Source: Nemertoderma westbladi (Eukaryota > Xenacoelomorpha > Nemertodermatida > Nemertodermatidae). From it: a stretch of 64,000 nucleotides of DNA. Position 1 is the first letter of the stretch. Each line of letters begins with the position of its first letter. The notes beneath the pieces were generated by a model that saw nothing but the letters and a program-made list of their open reading frames with translations, did not search any database and had not been told where the DNA came from. Made by a program: the position numbers and the translations under genes. This document shows, in pieces, positions 46,372-58,299 of the stretch. The DNA is taken from the NCBI GenBank assembly GCA_032718475.1, contig JAUCBJ010008959.1, positions 1 to 64,000 of the forward strand, read 5' to 3'.

Positions 46372-47893
46372 AATAGTCTACCTGCCAACTCCCGAAAATT
46401 AAGTTTAGATGGCATTTTTTGTTAATGGTTGGCATCCACCTGATTTTTGTACTTCAAGACATGGCGAATCCGGCTAGCCCGGATGCCACCTCTGCATTTT
46501 TAATTTAATGCCTTTTTTTGGGCTTCAAAGTTTTTTGCTCAAAAATGATTTTTTTCAATTTTAGGATACAAGTTCATGGTGAATGCTAGTGAATCTCGTC
46601 TCATAACCAGTGTATAAATTGAAAGTTAATCAAAATGCATCAATGTTGTCCTGAAACTGTTATAAACACTTTGGTAAAGAAGAAAAATTCGGAAATTCCA
46701 TTGCAGTCTGTCAACCCGGCCCTAGTAACCGCCTTAGCAACAGATTTATGAAATTTAAATTATCAATTTCTTTGTCTCACCTTCCTTTTCCTGAGAAAAT
46801 CAACGAACAATTTTAAAATCAAAAAACCCATCACACAACTTATATGACATCTTGGGAACACATCAAGGGCAATATAAAATCAAATAGCGTCCAATGTCGC
46901 AGACACAGGCCCATTATTTGGACCAGAGTAATTTTCACAAGTATCAAAATATTGAGATTAAGTGGAGAGTTCGTGTACATAGATTCAACTATTTGCTTCC
47001 ATATTTGTAATTTTTTTTAATTATCACTACAGCTCAGTAGCATGGTGATACTTCCCGTCATATTGTGCACATTCAGGTGAAATTTACAGACCACGTTACC
47101 ATAGCAACAGACCAAATAAGACAATTTAATAAGAATTTAATTTACAGTATAACTATAATGTAGTTTTCCCTAGGCCTACCTTACCAGAGTTTGAGAGATT
47201 AAATGTCACACACGTCGCATAGCTATAACCTTCGACTGTTAGTCAACATCCTATCGTGACTTGGGGGAATATTGTTTTTAATATAAATATGAATTTTAAA
47301 GTATCTCATGCGTTCATTGAGGAGACCTACAGTTAATAGTTAACTCACTCTAAATTCTGCTAAGATATTAGTTTTGTAACAGGCAGGTACATCACACTAT
47401 GCACCGTCGAGACAGGGGTTGAGCGGGGGAGGGTGCACAAATCCCATTTCGGTTTTTATTTTGTTTTTATTTCAATTATTTTTTCTCATTAATGTTAAAT
47501 TATCAATTTAGGGAAAGGACCAGTTTACAATGGCACGTTATTCCAACCAAAACAATAAACGAATCTCAATAGAACAGATTGAAGTTTAATTTTTGAGAGT
47601 AATCGGGTGTTATTTGCATCGATTTTCCCCTGGAGAGGGATCAATTTGATTGCGTTGAAAGACCCCCCCCCCCCCCCCCCTCTCTGGCACCATAAATATC
47701 GACCTACCTAACAGTAATGTTTCTTTCACTTTGAGATTGATTTTCACTATCACTTGCATCTGCCTATTATTATTATGACTTGATGGAAATGGATGGTGAC
47801 GAACATATTCCTACTATTAAAAGGACAACTTGCCCGAATGTAGTTTGTGAAGAGACATGCATAGCATAGTATATGGAGCAAAGAAAGATGAGC
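46372..47893 (+). repeat. Left arm of a large inverted repeat
   Basis: 46372-47690 and 47755-47893 match the inverse of 50347-50658 and 51503-52622 at roughly 85-90 percent by eye. Shared landmarks include CTACCTGCCAACTCCCGAAA, CTGGGAACACATCAAGGGCA-like sequence, CACTATGCACCGTCGAGACA and TTATTATTATGACTTGATGG. A poly-C insert (47661-47680) is unique to this arm. No coding sequence is recognised. Confidence 0.88.
47661..47680. repeat. Poly-C run
   Basis: About 20 C residues in the left arm. The right arm has a C run elsewhere (51557-51574). Confidence 0.9.
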
Positions 47894-47965
47894 CATTAAG
47901 AATTGCTTCAGTTGACGGCAAGTTAAAATTAAACGTGTCAGCACTACTACTACAGTACTATTAAT

Positions 47966-50346
47966 ACTACTACTACTACTATTGGCATGCTACATTGCAG
48001 CTGCATTATATATATTACATATATATTTAGAATGCTGTGCAGGCTTGTCGACAAAATTGCGTTGCCACAACTCTCTGGCACCCATGACAATTGCTATATC
48101 ATCCGCATCTTCAAGGCCTGTGTCCTTTAAGATGCGTCTCAAGAAAGTCATGGGTTGTCCACCATGCTTATTCACTTCATGAGGTAGCCAAAGTACAAGA
48201 TAATGCACTGGCTGTTCCTCACAGTGAAAGCAATGTCCTGCAAGGCTGAGGCGGTTCCGTTCAAGTGGCAAGCTAGAGGAGACTGATGAAACAGCTCCAA
48301 TGTTGTATAGAGTCTGGTTGGAGATGTGTTCGTTGTACATAACACAATGAACCCGGCGCAGCATTCTTGAGAAGGTGCCATCCAGAGATTTGGTAACCTC
48401 TACAGTTAGAGCCCAGCGTGGACTCCCATGGAACTACTGCTGCCAGAAATAATCGAACCTTGAGGTACCGTTTTATTATGTGGGACTTACAAATCCTGGA
48501 TAGTCTATTCAATGCAGCCCATGCCTCCCCCTTACGTATCCGAAGGTCCTCACCTGAGTTTCTGATCCATGATCCCAAGTAGCAGAAGTCATCCACGTGC
48601 TCAAGCAAGCCATTCCTGGAGCTTATTCCCTTACGATCAGACATTTCTTGAGGGCTGTCAAGTTTCACTGTCATAATTTTTGTCTTCTTGGAATTTACAA
48701 AAAGACCAACACTAGAAGCAACCTCGTCCAATGAGCAAGAGAAGCCTTTGGGCTACCTCTAGTGATTCTGACAGTATCCCTATATCATCAGTATAGTCTA
48801 TATCAGTTAGGTACTTTGCTGGATTTCATCCACTTATTGTGCCAGTAGGGGGTACCATCATCCCATTTTAATAATTTTAATTTTTATGGTCTAAGGACAT
48901 GCGTAGAACACAATCAACCACAATTAAGAATTAGAATGGTGCAAGTGTGTAACCCTGAAGGATTCCGCATAAGAGTTCGAATGGATCTGTGTCACCATCA
49001 GCAGTAGACGCAAATGTAGTGGAACCATCAAACAGTGATCGGAAAGCTGCAATAATTTCCTTAGGAAACCAATGTGCTACAATTATGCTAAACATCCGTG
49101 GTCGGGAGACTGAGTCGAAGGCCTTAAAGAAGTCAGCCAGATGTATGTCTTTCTTTGTTGATAACTCTTTGATTATCCTTCTAAGTGCCAGAATAGACTT
49201 CATGTCCCACGACTTTTATGGAACCCATTTTGGTTCTCACAGGATTCCTGATGCGATTTAATAGAATTCTGTTGTATTGCTTTGCAGCAATCGAGATTAA
49301 CGAGTTTCCACGAAAAGCTTTATAGGTTGTTAGGTTGCCCTTTTTTGGTGCATGGACCAACTTATATATTTTCATTTCTTGAGGGACTATCTTTGTCCTA
49401 TACATGCTCAGAATAATGGGGTGAATGAGCTCTAAGCACTCAGCAATTTTAAAGACCTCAGGGACACGCCATCTACTCCAATGGCACGATTGGTCTTCAA
49501 GCCCCTTAGCCTCTTAATTTCAGCAAATGAGATGTGGATATCTGTGAGCACAGAATCAGATACACGATGTACCTCAAAGTTATCAGGCAATGCCCTGTTA
49601 TGTTTGGAAGCTGCTTCTCAAAGTAGGCCTTCCAAACATTATTGAGGAGTTCAGGAGATTCAGCATTAACCTTGGTGGTTGGTTGGCTTTTCCTCCCAGT
49701 GAGCAGGTTTACTGATTGCTATGCCTGAGCAATCAGCTCAGGCATAGCAATTATTCTATCATCAGCGTTAATGGTATCAACCTCGGCCCTACTTTTTGAT
49801 AAGCTCCTTTAGCATTGTCTGTCTTCGTGTGCCCTAGTCGGCGGGACTCATTCGGATGGGGGGGGGGGGGCTATTTCCTGTTTCGAGGATATACAGGATC
49901 TGTTTCAGCAGCTGCTAAATTAACTGCTTCTGTGAAGGCAGTATAGCCCACGCAGTGATTTGCCGCCTCAGAGGCGAGAACCTCATACCTGTTGTTCAAC
50001 TGTAGTGTGAAGCTGGATCTCACAACTGGGCTGTTGCAACAAAGAGGACCAGTCATTCCTTGGCAATTCTGCTAGCGTGGAGACTAAGTCTTACCTTAGC
50101 CACAATAATAGGTCATAGCTGCATAAGGGTCGAAGTGCAAATATACTTCAGTCTTGTACAGAATAGAGCTCCTGTATTTCCCACGAAACAGAATATGGTA
50201 TATCTGGGACGTGTGACCACTTGGTCCAGTATGAGATGTAGATGAGTGATGTAGACTTGCATTAAAGTCACCCAGGCAAATTAAGAATGCATGCTGATCC
50301 ACTCCATCAGTAGATGTATGTAGATTGTGGTAGAAATTTTCCACTT
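47966..50346 (-). mobile_element. LINE-A copy, older subfamily, nearly full ORF2, degenerate
   Basis: The 3' end has (ACT)n and the family terminus, with the subfamily-specific AT insertion. It covers RT C-terminus (SLAGHCFHCEEQ), central RT (ILQGYTLAPF, altered from LQGDTLAPF) and, after a linker, part of the endonuclease (CLGDFNASLHHSS, HILFRGKYRSS). Many indels and stops break it. It sits exactly between the arms of the large inverted repeat; its 5' truncation point is where the right arm begins. Confidence 0.88.
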
Positions 50347-50740
50347 CATCTTTCTGCACACTTCTTCTTGTTCCACATACTATGCAAGTCTCTTCACAAA
50401 TCACATTCGGGAAGTAAGAGTGGGGGTGTTTAAGAGTGGGAATATGTTCGTCACAATCCATTTCCATCAAGTCATAATAATAATAGGCAAATGAAAGTGA
50501 TAGTTTCGACGCAATCAAAATTGATCCCTCTCCAGGGTGAAAATCGACGCAAATAACACCTGATTACTCTCAAAAATTAAACTTCTATCTGTTCTGTTGA
50601 GATTCGTTTATTGTTTTGTTCCGAATAATGCGCCACTGTAAACTGCTCCTTTCCTTAACCCTTTTAGTACTGAATTGGAAAATATCTTGTACCTCCAGAA
50701 CCTGAATATATTTTATGAAATTATAAAAATATTTCTTAAA

Positions 50741-50777
<37 letters not shown>

Positions 50778-52622
50778 ATATTCCAAATGGCACAAGTAGG
50801 CTGCCGGTAATAGGCTACACTTAATTTCACTAGGCCTATTACAGTATATATTATGAGAATAAATTCTACCGTAATTCTAATTCACTACGCACTACGTACC
50901 GGTAATAATAATAATAATAATTAATTGATATAGGCCTATACCGGTAATAAATAATTATTATAAATTTATATGATAATTATAGGCCTAATAAAAAACAGCA
51001 TACGTCATACACATAAGTGCAGCAGTGCCGTAAATTGATTCACAAATGACTGACTGAATATACAATTACTAACAAATGGATGGATGGAACGTAGTAGCTT
51101 TAGTCACCTACAGGATAATATTATGATGTGTTATCCAATCACAAACGAGATAACAAACCACTCCAGGGTTTAGGGCACGGTACCCCGTAATGTATAATGG
51201 ATAGTAGTCAACAATCTACCTACAACCAATTCGCCCTGCCTCAACAAAGGCAGCAAAGTTGGAAGTAAAAGGCCTAGATTTGAATCTCCATAGAAGGCAA
51301 GGTAAACCCATTAGCCAATCAAATGGCTGCAAAAAAATTTCAAAAATTATTGTCCTAAGGCACTGAATAGTGAATTGGAACACTTTCTAAGGCGCTGTTG
51401 GGTGGTGGATGGCCTGCTTATCAAGTGAGATGCCATGGTACAACAGTTGGGACATAGCGCAGGTGGTTATGGTACAACAGGTGGGACATAGTACTAAAAG
51501 GGTTAAATTGATAATTTAACATTGATACAAAATATTAATTCGCCGAAATGGGATTGCCCCCCCCCCCCCCCCCCATCCCCTGTCTCGACGGTGCATAGTG
51601 TGATGCACCTGACTGTTCCAAAACTAATATCTTGGCAGAATTTAGAGTGAGTCAACTATTAACTTTAGGTCTCGATAAACGCCTGAGATCCTTTAAAATT
51701 CATATTTGTATGAAACAATATCCCCCCAAGTCACGATATGATGTTGACTAACAGTCGAAGGTTGTAGATATGCGACGTGTGTTAAATTTAATCTCTCAAA
51801 ACTCTGGTAAGGTAGGCGTAGGGAATACTGCATTATAGTTATACTGTAAATTAAATTCTTGTTAAAGTGTCTTATTTGGTCTGTTGCTATGGTAACGTGG
51901 ACTGTAAATGTCACCCGAATGTGTACAATATGACGAGAAATATCACCATGCTTCTTAGCTGTAGTGATATTTTCAAATAATTACAAATATGGAAGCAAAT
52001 AGTTGAATCTATGTACACGAACTCTCCACTTAATCTCAATATTTTGATACTTGTGTAAATTACTATGGTCCAAATAATGGGCCTGTGTCTGTGACATTGG
52101 ACGCTATTTGATTTTATATTGCCCTTGATGTGTTCCCAAGAAGTTATTTAAGTTGTGTGATGGGTTTTTGATTTTTAAAACTGTTTGTAGATTTTCTCAG
52201 GAAAAGAAAGGTGAGACAAAGAAATTAGTAATTTAAATTTCATAAATCTGTTGCTAAGGCGGTTACTCGGGCCGGGCTGACGGACTGCAGGAGAAGTTCG
52301 GAAATTTTCTTCTTTACCAAAGTGTTTATAGCAGTTTCAGGACAACATTGATGCATTTTTATTAACTTTAGATTTATACACTGGTTATGAGACGAGATTC
52401 ACTAGCATTCACCATGAACTTGTATCCTAAAATTGAAAAAAAAACATTTTTGAGCAAAAAATATTGAAGCCCAAAAAAAGGCATTAAATCAAAAATGCAG
52501 AGGTGGCATCCGGCCTAGCTGGATTCGCCATGTCTTGAAGTACAAAAATCAGGTGGATGCCAACCATTAACAAAAAATGCCATCTAAACTTAATTTTCGG
52601 GAGTTGGCAGGTAGACTATAAG
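50347..52622 (-). repeat. Right arm of a large inverted repeat
   Basis: Inverse of the left arm at 46372-47893, interrupted by the 844-bp insertion at 50659-51502. C run at 51557-51574. The outer boundary is GGTAGACTATA at about 52621. Confidence 0.88.
50659..51502. mobile_element. piggyBac-like non-autonomous element (844 bp)
   Basis: Termini CCCTTTTAGTACT and its inverse AGTACTAAAAGGG (with one base different next to the inner end) lie directly inside duplicated TTAA sites (50655-50658 and 51503-51506). The other arm of the inverted repeat provides the empty site (TCCTTTCCCTAAATTG), which proves insertion. TTAA duplication and CCC..GGG ends are the signature of piggyBac elements. There is no transposase inside; a TA tract (50743-50773) and TAGGCCTA palindromes are present. 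Confidence 0.9.
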
Positions 52623-52654
52623 GAGTCAAAATTGTAGAAAAAATTCCCGAAGTT

Positions 52655-52712
52655 TGCGACGTTTGCGAAATTCGCGACGTTTGTGAAATTCGCGACGTTT
52701 GCGAAATTCGCG
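52655..52712 (+). repeat. 18-bp tandem repeat
   Basis: Three and a half units of CGCGACGTTTGCGAAATT just outside the large inverted repeat. Confidence 0.8.
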
Positions 52713-53172
52713 AAGAATCCGTCAGTTTCTGTGCCCTAATGGGTTCGTGCCAAAACAATCAAATCTTACACACTTAACACACACTAACTAATTTAAAGTA
52801 GGTATTAGTATGCCTGAATAATTAAATAGAAATTAAATTAATGAACGCTATTTCAACATGAAATCTACGGAATCAATAAACAACACACGTACACTACTGA
52901 ATTTAAAAATTGCAACTCATATTTGGCTACCTTTTAATGGGTGACTAATTTAATTATTCACCCCTATATATTTGTAGCGTTTTTAATTTGTGCCTTTAAT
53001 TGAATCAAACATTAAACTAAAATATATGTCACAATATTGGTCTGTCGGTAGCTGGTCAATGAATCTCTCATAAATTTGTTAATTAGTCGCTGCTCAGTCA
53101 TTGAACATTTGAACACGTGCTGCTCGAAGACCCCACAACGTGTATTTACTGTTGTAACATAACAAATTAAGT

Positions 53173-53224
53173 AATATAAGAATTCGGGGTAAAAGGCAAC
53201 AATGCGCGTATAGTTTAATCCCCT
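53173..53224. repeat. 52-bp target-site duplication, left copy
   Basis: Starts AATATAAGAATTCGGGGTAA and ends ATAGTTTAATCCCCT. Identical to 56960-57011, directly flanking the full-length LINE-A. Confidence 0.95.
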
Positions 53225-53261
53225 ACTACTAGGATTGGCATGCTGCATTGCAGCTGCATTT

Positions 53262-56200
53262 TTAAGAATGCTGTGCCGGCTTGTCAACAAAATTGCACCG
53301 CCACAACTCCCTATCACCCATGACATTTGCTAGATCATCCGCATCTTTAAGGCCAGTGCCCTTTAAGATGCGTCTCAAGAAAGTCATGGGCTGTCCACCA
53401 TGCTTATTCACTCCATGAGGCTGCCAAAGTACAAGATTATGCACTGGCTGGTCCTCACGGCGAAAGCAATGTCCTGCAAAGTGGAGGCGATTTTGTTCTA
53501 GTGTCAAGCTTGGGGGAACCAATGAGACACCTCCAATGTTATATAGTGTCTGGCTGGAGATGTGTGCATTGTACTTGACACAATGAACCCGGCGTAGCAT
53601 TCTTGTGAATGTGCCATCCAGAGATTTGGTGTCCTCAGCAGTTAGAGCCCAGCATGGACTCCCGTAGAGGAGTACTGGAACTACTGCTGCTCTAAATAAT
53701 TGGACCTTAAGTTTCCGATTAATTCTCGGTGACTTCCCAATCCTGGAAAGCCTATTCAAGGCTGTCCATGCCTTTCCCTTACGTATTCGAAGGTCCTCAC
53801 CTGACTTCCGGATCCATGATCCCAGGTAACAGAAGTCGTCCACATGCTCAAGCATACCATCCTTTGAGCTTATGCTCATCCGATCAGAGACTTGCTGAGG
53901 ACTTTCAAATTTAACTGTCAGAATTTTGGTCTTTCTGGAGTTAATAAAAAGACCAACACTAGAAGCAGCATGTTCTCTCTCTCTAATGATTCTGAGAGTA
54001 CTCCTAAGTCATCAGCAAAGTCTAGATCAGTTAGGTACTTGGCAGGATTTCCTCGACTTCTGGAGCCAGTAGGTGGAGTTATCATCACCCCATCATCATT
54101 ATAATGATCTAAGGACATGCGTAGAACATAGTCAACCACAATAATGAACAAGAAGGGTGCAAGTGTGTCTCCTTGGAGGACGCCCCATAACACTTCAAAT
54201 GGTTCTGTGTCACCATCAACAGTAGACACAAATGTTGTCGAACCATCGTATACTGATCTGATTGCTGCAATAATTTCATCAGGAATCCCATATAATGAAA
54301 GTATGCTGAACATACGTGAGCGAGAGACTGAATCAAAGGCCTTGAAGAAGTCAACAAAGATAACAGCCAGATGCCTGTCTTTCTTTTTTGATAACTCTTC
54401 AATTATCCTTCTAAGTGCCAAAATGGGCTCCATGGTCCCACGACCTTTACGGAACCCATTCTGATTTCCACGGAGCAGTCTCTCAATGGGATCCCTGATG
54501 CGATTTAATAGAATCCTATTGTATAGCTTTACAGCAATCGAGATCAATGAGATTCCCCGAAAAGAACCATAGAGTGTTAGGTTGCCCTTCTTGGGAACTG
54601 GCACCAACTTATTTGTTTTCATTTCTTGTGGGACTCTCGTTGTTCGGTACATGTCTACTATGATGGGATAGATGAGCTTTAAACACTCAGGTATTTTAAA
54701 GACCTCAGGGGGAACACCATCTACTCCACTGGCACGATTGGTCTTAATGCTCTTTGCAGCAGCCTTCACTTCTGCAAAGGAGATATCGCCAATGGGAATA
54801 TCTGAGAGTACAGACTCAGACACTTTTACTTCTATAAAGTTATCAGGCAATACCCTGTCATTATTGAGGAGCTTTTCAAAGTGGGCTTTCCAACCATTGA
54901 GGCGATCGGCTGGTGATTCAGCCTTAACCTTGGTGGTTGGTTGGCTTTTCCGCCCAGTAAGCAGATTGATCGATTTCCATGCCTGGGATGATTGCCTGCT
55001 GTCGTCAGCATCATTGATGGCATCAATCTGTTGGTTTATTAGCTCCTGTAGATTAGCAGAGTACTGCCTGTTCAGGGACCTAGATGCAGCCTTAACTGCA
55101 TTCTTGGCCGCTGTAGTCTGTTTGAGTCGGGACTCTTTCTGCGCCTTATGAAGGTCATTTCGGCACTTCTGAATTTTGTTGTCAGTCCAGGGGGCCCTTT
55201 TCCTGTTTCGAGGGTATACAGGAACTGTTTCTGCAGCTGCTAACTTAACTGCTTCTGTAAAGGCAGTATAGCCCTCACAGTGATCTGCCGCCTCAGAGGC
55301 AAGAGCCTCGTACCTGTTGCTCAGCTGTAGTGTGAAGCTGGATCTCACACTTGGCTGTTGCAACAGAGAGGACCAGTCATGCCGCGACAAGGCAGATTTC
55401 GTTGTTCTGCTAGCACGCAGACTAAGTCTTACCTTGGCCACAATAAGGCGGTGATCACTGGAGAAGGGTCGAAGTGTAAATGCATTACAGTCTTGTATAG
55501 AGCTCCTGTATTTCCTATGAAACAGAATATGGTCTATCTGGGACTTGTGACCACTGGGTCCACTATGAGTCCATAGCTTTCCAGTTCGCTTCTTGAACTG
55601 GGTTCCAGCCGAAAACAATCCATTTCCAGAGATAAAATCCTGAAGATGGACAGAATTTCGGTTAACACTATTGCTATAGACCCAGGGCGATGTAGGTGAT
55701 TGATGCAGACTTGCATTAAAGTCTCCCAGGAATGTTAAGAATGCATGCTGATCCACTCCATCAGTAGCTGCTTGTAGATTGTGGTAGAAATTTTCCACCT
55801 CCTCTACAGGGGCAACACTAGTTGGAGAGTAGCACACAATCAGAACCACCTTAGGAAACTTCTTAGCCAGTCTTCCAGAACATGAGAAGTGGCAACGGAT
55901 GATGCGGTTAGAGATTTGGTCTATTTTGTCCAATGCTGCATGTGCAGTTGGATTCATCAATAGACCAATTCCACCATTGCCACTATCATCTGCTGACGCG
56001 AGGGCGAGTCGTCAACCGCCCCCCATGTCCTTAATCAGAACCTCATCAGTCTGTCCAGTCTGCATTCGGTGCTCTTGAACACCCACTGCGCTAAGAGAAA
56101 GCTTATCTGCCAAGGCAGTCAGCTCACCTTGTCGCATTGGGGACCCGAGTGTTAGGGTGTTTACTGAGGCTAGTCTTGTGACTTGCCTCAGATTCACCAA

Positions 56201-56536
56201 TGGCTTTGTTGGTCGGGGTGGAACATGAGAGTAGCCTCCAACTCCAGAATCCCTCCCCCCATCACAATCTGGCCTTCCTGGTGACCCAGGGTTTGGGCCA
56301 GAAAGGTCATCAGGAAAGGGACTCAAAGAATTGTTGGCTGCTCTCTCTCCAGTAGGGGGTGAGACAGGCAGCCGGTCAGGAGTTAACTGACGCCTGTGAG
56401 GCCGATTGTGTCCGGTAATTCCACTGGCCTCTAGTGGCCGGACCTCCGCATTGCTAATGTAATCCATAGTGGGGGTTGGGGGGTGCTTTTTTGCCGAGTC
56501 AGCTCTCGGGGCAAATACCACACCCTGGTTTGCCAT
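53262..56536 (-). pseudogene. LINE-A ORF2: APE endonuclease plus reverse transcriptase, disabled
   Basis: From ATG 56536 an N-terminal extension leads to the endonuclease (LASVNTLTLGSPMRQGELTA, then VGVQEHRMQ with the N and E motifs). An in-frame TGA stands at 56012-56014. The frame continues through NGGIGLLMNPTAHAALDKID, FLGDFNASLHQSP, SQIDHILF and FSSDHRLIVAKV (the GDFN and SDH catalytic motifs). The RT has VPVPKKGNLTLYGSFRGISL, IFVDFFKAFDS, LQGDTLAPF and LDFADDLGVLSES. A net 22-base deletion near 53973-53984 shifts the frame, so the C-terminal part (53879-53262) is read separately. Compared with the copy at 1562-3555, these two lesions are private. This copy is inactive despite its intact borders. 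Confidence 0.93.
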
Positions 56537-56959
56537 TCCACAGGGTGGGTGTCGCAATGGAGTCAGATATGAGGCCCATCACCCATATCTACTCTGGCGC
56601 ACATGACCCACCATTGGCTGTTGCAGCTCATCTGCTGGGTCATGCCCTGTACCCTTGCTGCCAGGTGCAGGTCGCAGTGAAGTGCTCTCAGAGTGGACAT
56701 GAGAACACTCTACTCCTGACCAGCCATTGGTAGATCACCATCTGCCTGGTCAGGCCATATACCCCTGCAGCCAAGTATATGGGTCCTTAATCCAGGACCA
56801 AGGGCGTCCTTATCCCAGAACGAAGGGGGTCCTAGTTACAGGACCAGATTTGCCCTAGTAAGAGGGTCTATGCAGCTACAGGTGGCACCTCCTTTATGCT
56901 GCATGGAGGTGGCAAGTTTTCTTGATCAATGACCTAGAATACCTGACCTGACCTGATTA
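56537..56959 (-). promoter_or_regulatory. LINE-A 5' leader, putative internal promoter region
   Basis: GC-rich (unlike the surrounding AT-rich DNA), non-coding, between the 5' border and ORF2. RTE-like elements carry promoter activity in this region; no specific box is identified here. Confidence 0.45.
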
Positions 56960-57011
56960 AATATAAGAATTCGGGGTAAAAGGCAACAATGCGCGTATAG
57001 TTTAATCCCCT

Positions 57012-57775
57012 ATGACTTTATTATCTTTTCAATTTCTGAACAAAATCAAACAACAATTTTAAAATATCATTAATTTAAGTACGCATTCTGTTAAAATTTT
57101 ATAATATGATTAGTACAAATGTAGTTTAAATCAAATACAAAGGTTATTGGTCAACTAACTGGATTATTTTCAGTTACAAAATTTGTCGTGGCCTATTTGC
57201 AACAGAGATATATTTGAGGTGTAGAAGTCAAATTTTGCAATCTGCTTTGTGTGCCTATATTTGAACTCACTCAGCAGTTGTGTAGACCTAATTTGAATTG
57301 TAATATGATGTTTTTAGATTAACACCAGTGGTTATATAAATTCATCCCTGCCCTAGTCGACACCTCCATTCGTCTTATCTCTCAGCACACCTTGGCGGCT
57401 CATTCTTTTACATGTATACACCCCCACCCCCCTCCCAACCCCACCCCACCCAAACAAACAAACACGACCAACACACAATGGTTACGAACTTCATTCAAAC
57501 AAAATACCTCATTAATAAATCTATTAAGCATCCTATGTAATATAGGCACCCTATTCAATTATTTAATAATGGCCTAATTGCGCATTCAAAATATATATAT
57601 ATATGTATATAACATAGAAAATTTCATAGTTACCCGCTAGATGACGCTAAACTTTGTCAACTATATACATGTATAACTATTTCTTATACATACCGCATAT
57701 CTTTCACAGTGGGACCAGTGGCCTAAAAGCTGCGAGGAATAGACATATAAATATATTTGTTGTATTTTTAATTTT
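57012..57775. other. Intergenic, nothing recognised
   Basis: AT-rich with a C-rich patch at 57420-57452 and a TA tract at 57590-57604. No coding support. Confidence 0.4.
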
Positions 57776-57779
57776 TTGT

Positions 57780-58290
57780 AAGTTCTAGAACATTTTATTC
57801 AGGAAAAATGTATAAAAAGGGGACTCTTACACTTTGACGTGCCATTATAGCAAGTTTTTATATAATGAAATTATCTTAAAATATTTGTTCTAGAACAAAA
57901 TAATTTTTATATTATATGAATAGATAATATGTTCTAGAACATAAAAAAAAACTAGCTAGTATATCAAATTTATACAAAGATAACATACAATAAAAAAATT
58001 AACAAATTAACTAGTGCTTTTTATTTTCGTCTAGAACAAAAAGTATTATTGTTCTATAACAAAATTGTTATATTAAATGTATTAAATGTTCTAGAACATT
58101 TTAAAAATAAAAACAAAATCTAGCTAGTATAAAAAATTTAAATGTAATAAAATGTAATTGTACCCGTAGAGTAAGTATATTACAATCTACATAGAATTAT
58201 ATTGAATACAAAATAATATTAATTAATATATAATAGTAATAGAAGTTAATCGCTATAATTCTAATGTTTTATTTACTCAATTCTAGAATA
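57780..58290. repeat. TTCTAGAA cluster, left of the transporter
   Basis: Perfect TTCTAGAA at 57783, 57888, 57932, 58089 and 58281, with variants CGTCTAGAAC and GTTCTATAAC near 58030-58060. ACTAGCTAGTAT occurs twice. TTC-NN-GAA is the pairwise unit of heat-shock elements; it could equally be the signature of a dispersed repeat, since the same vocabulary appears at 46035-46350. Confidence 0.6.
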
Positions 58291-58299
58291 TTAATTAGC

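Larger units (their letters stand above)
53225..56959 (-). mobile_element. Full-length LINE-A retrotransposon (3.7 kb)
   Basis: Bounded by an exact 52-bp target-site duplication (53173-53224 and 56960-57011). The 5' end (high coordinates) starts with a short AGGTC repeat (56943-56955) and a GC-rich leader of about 400 bp that probably holds the promoter. ORF2 follows, then the 3' terminus ...GCATGCCAATCCTAGTAGT. No separate ORF1 is visible, which fits the RTE group. The single-ORF layout, short repeat tail and long target duplication all suit an RTE-like element; exact clade is inference. Confidence 0.93.
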
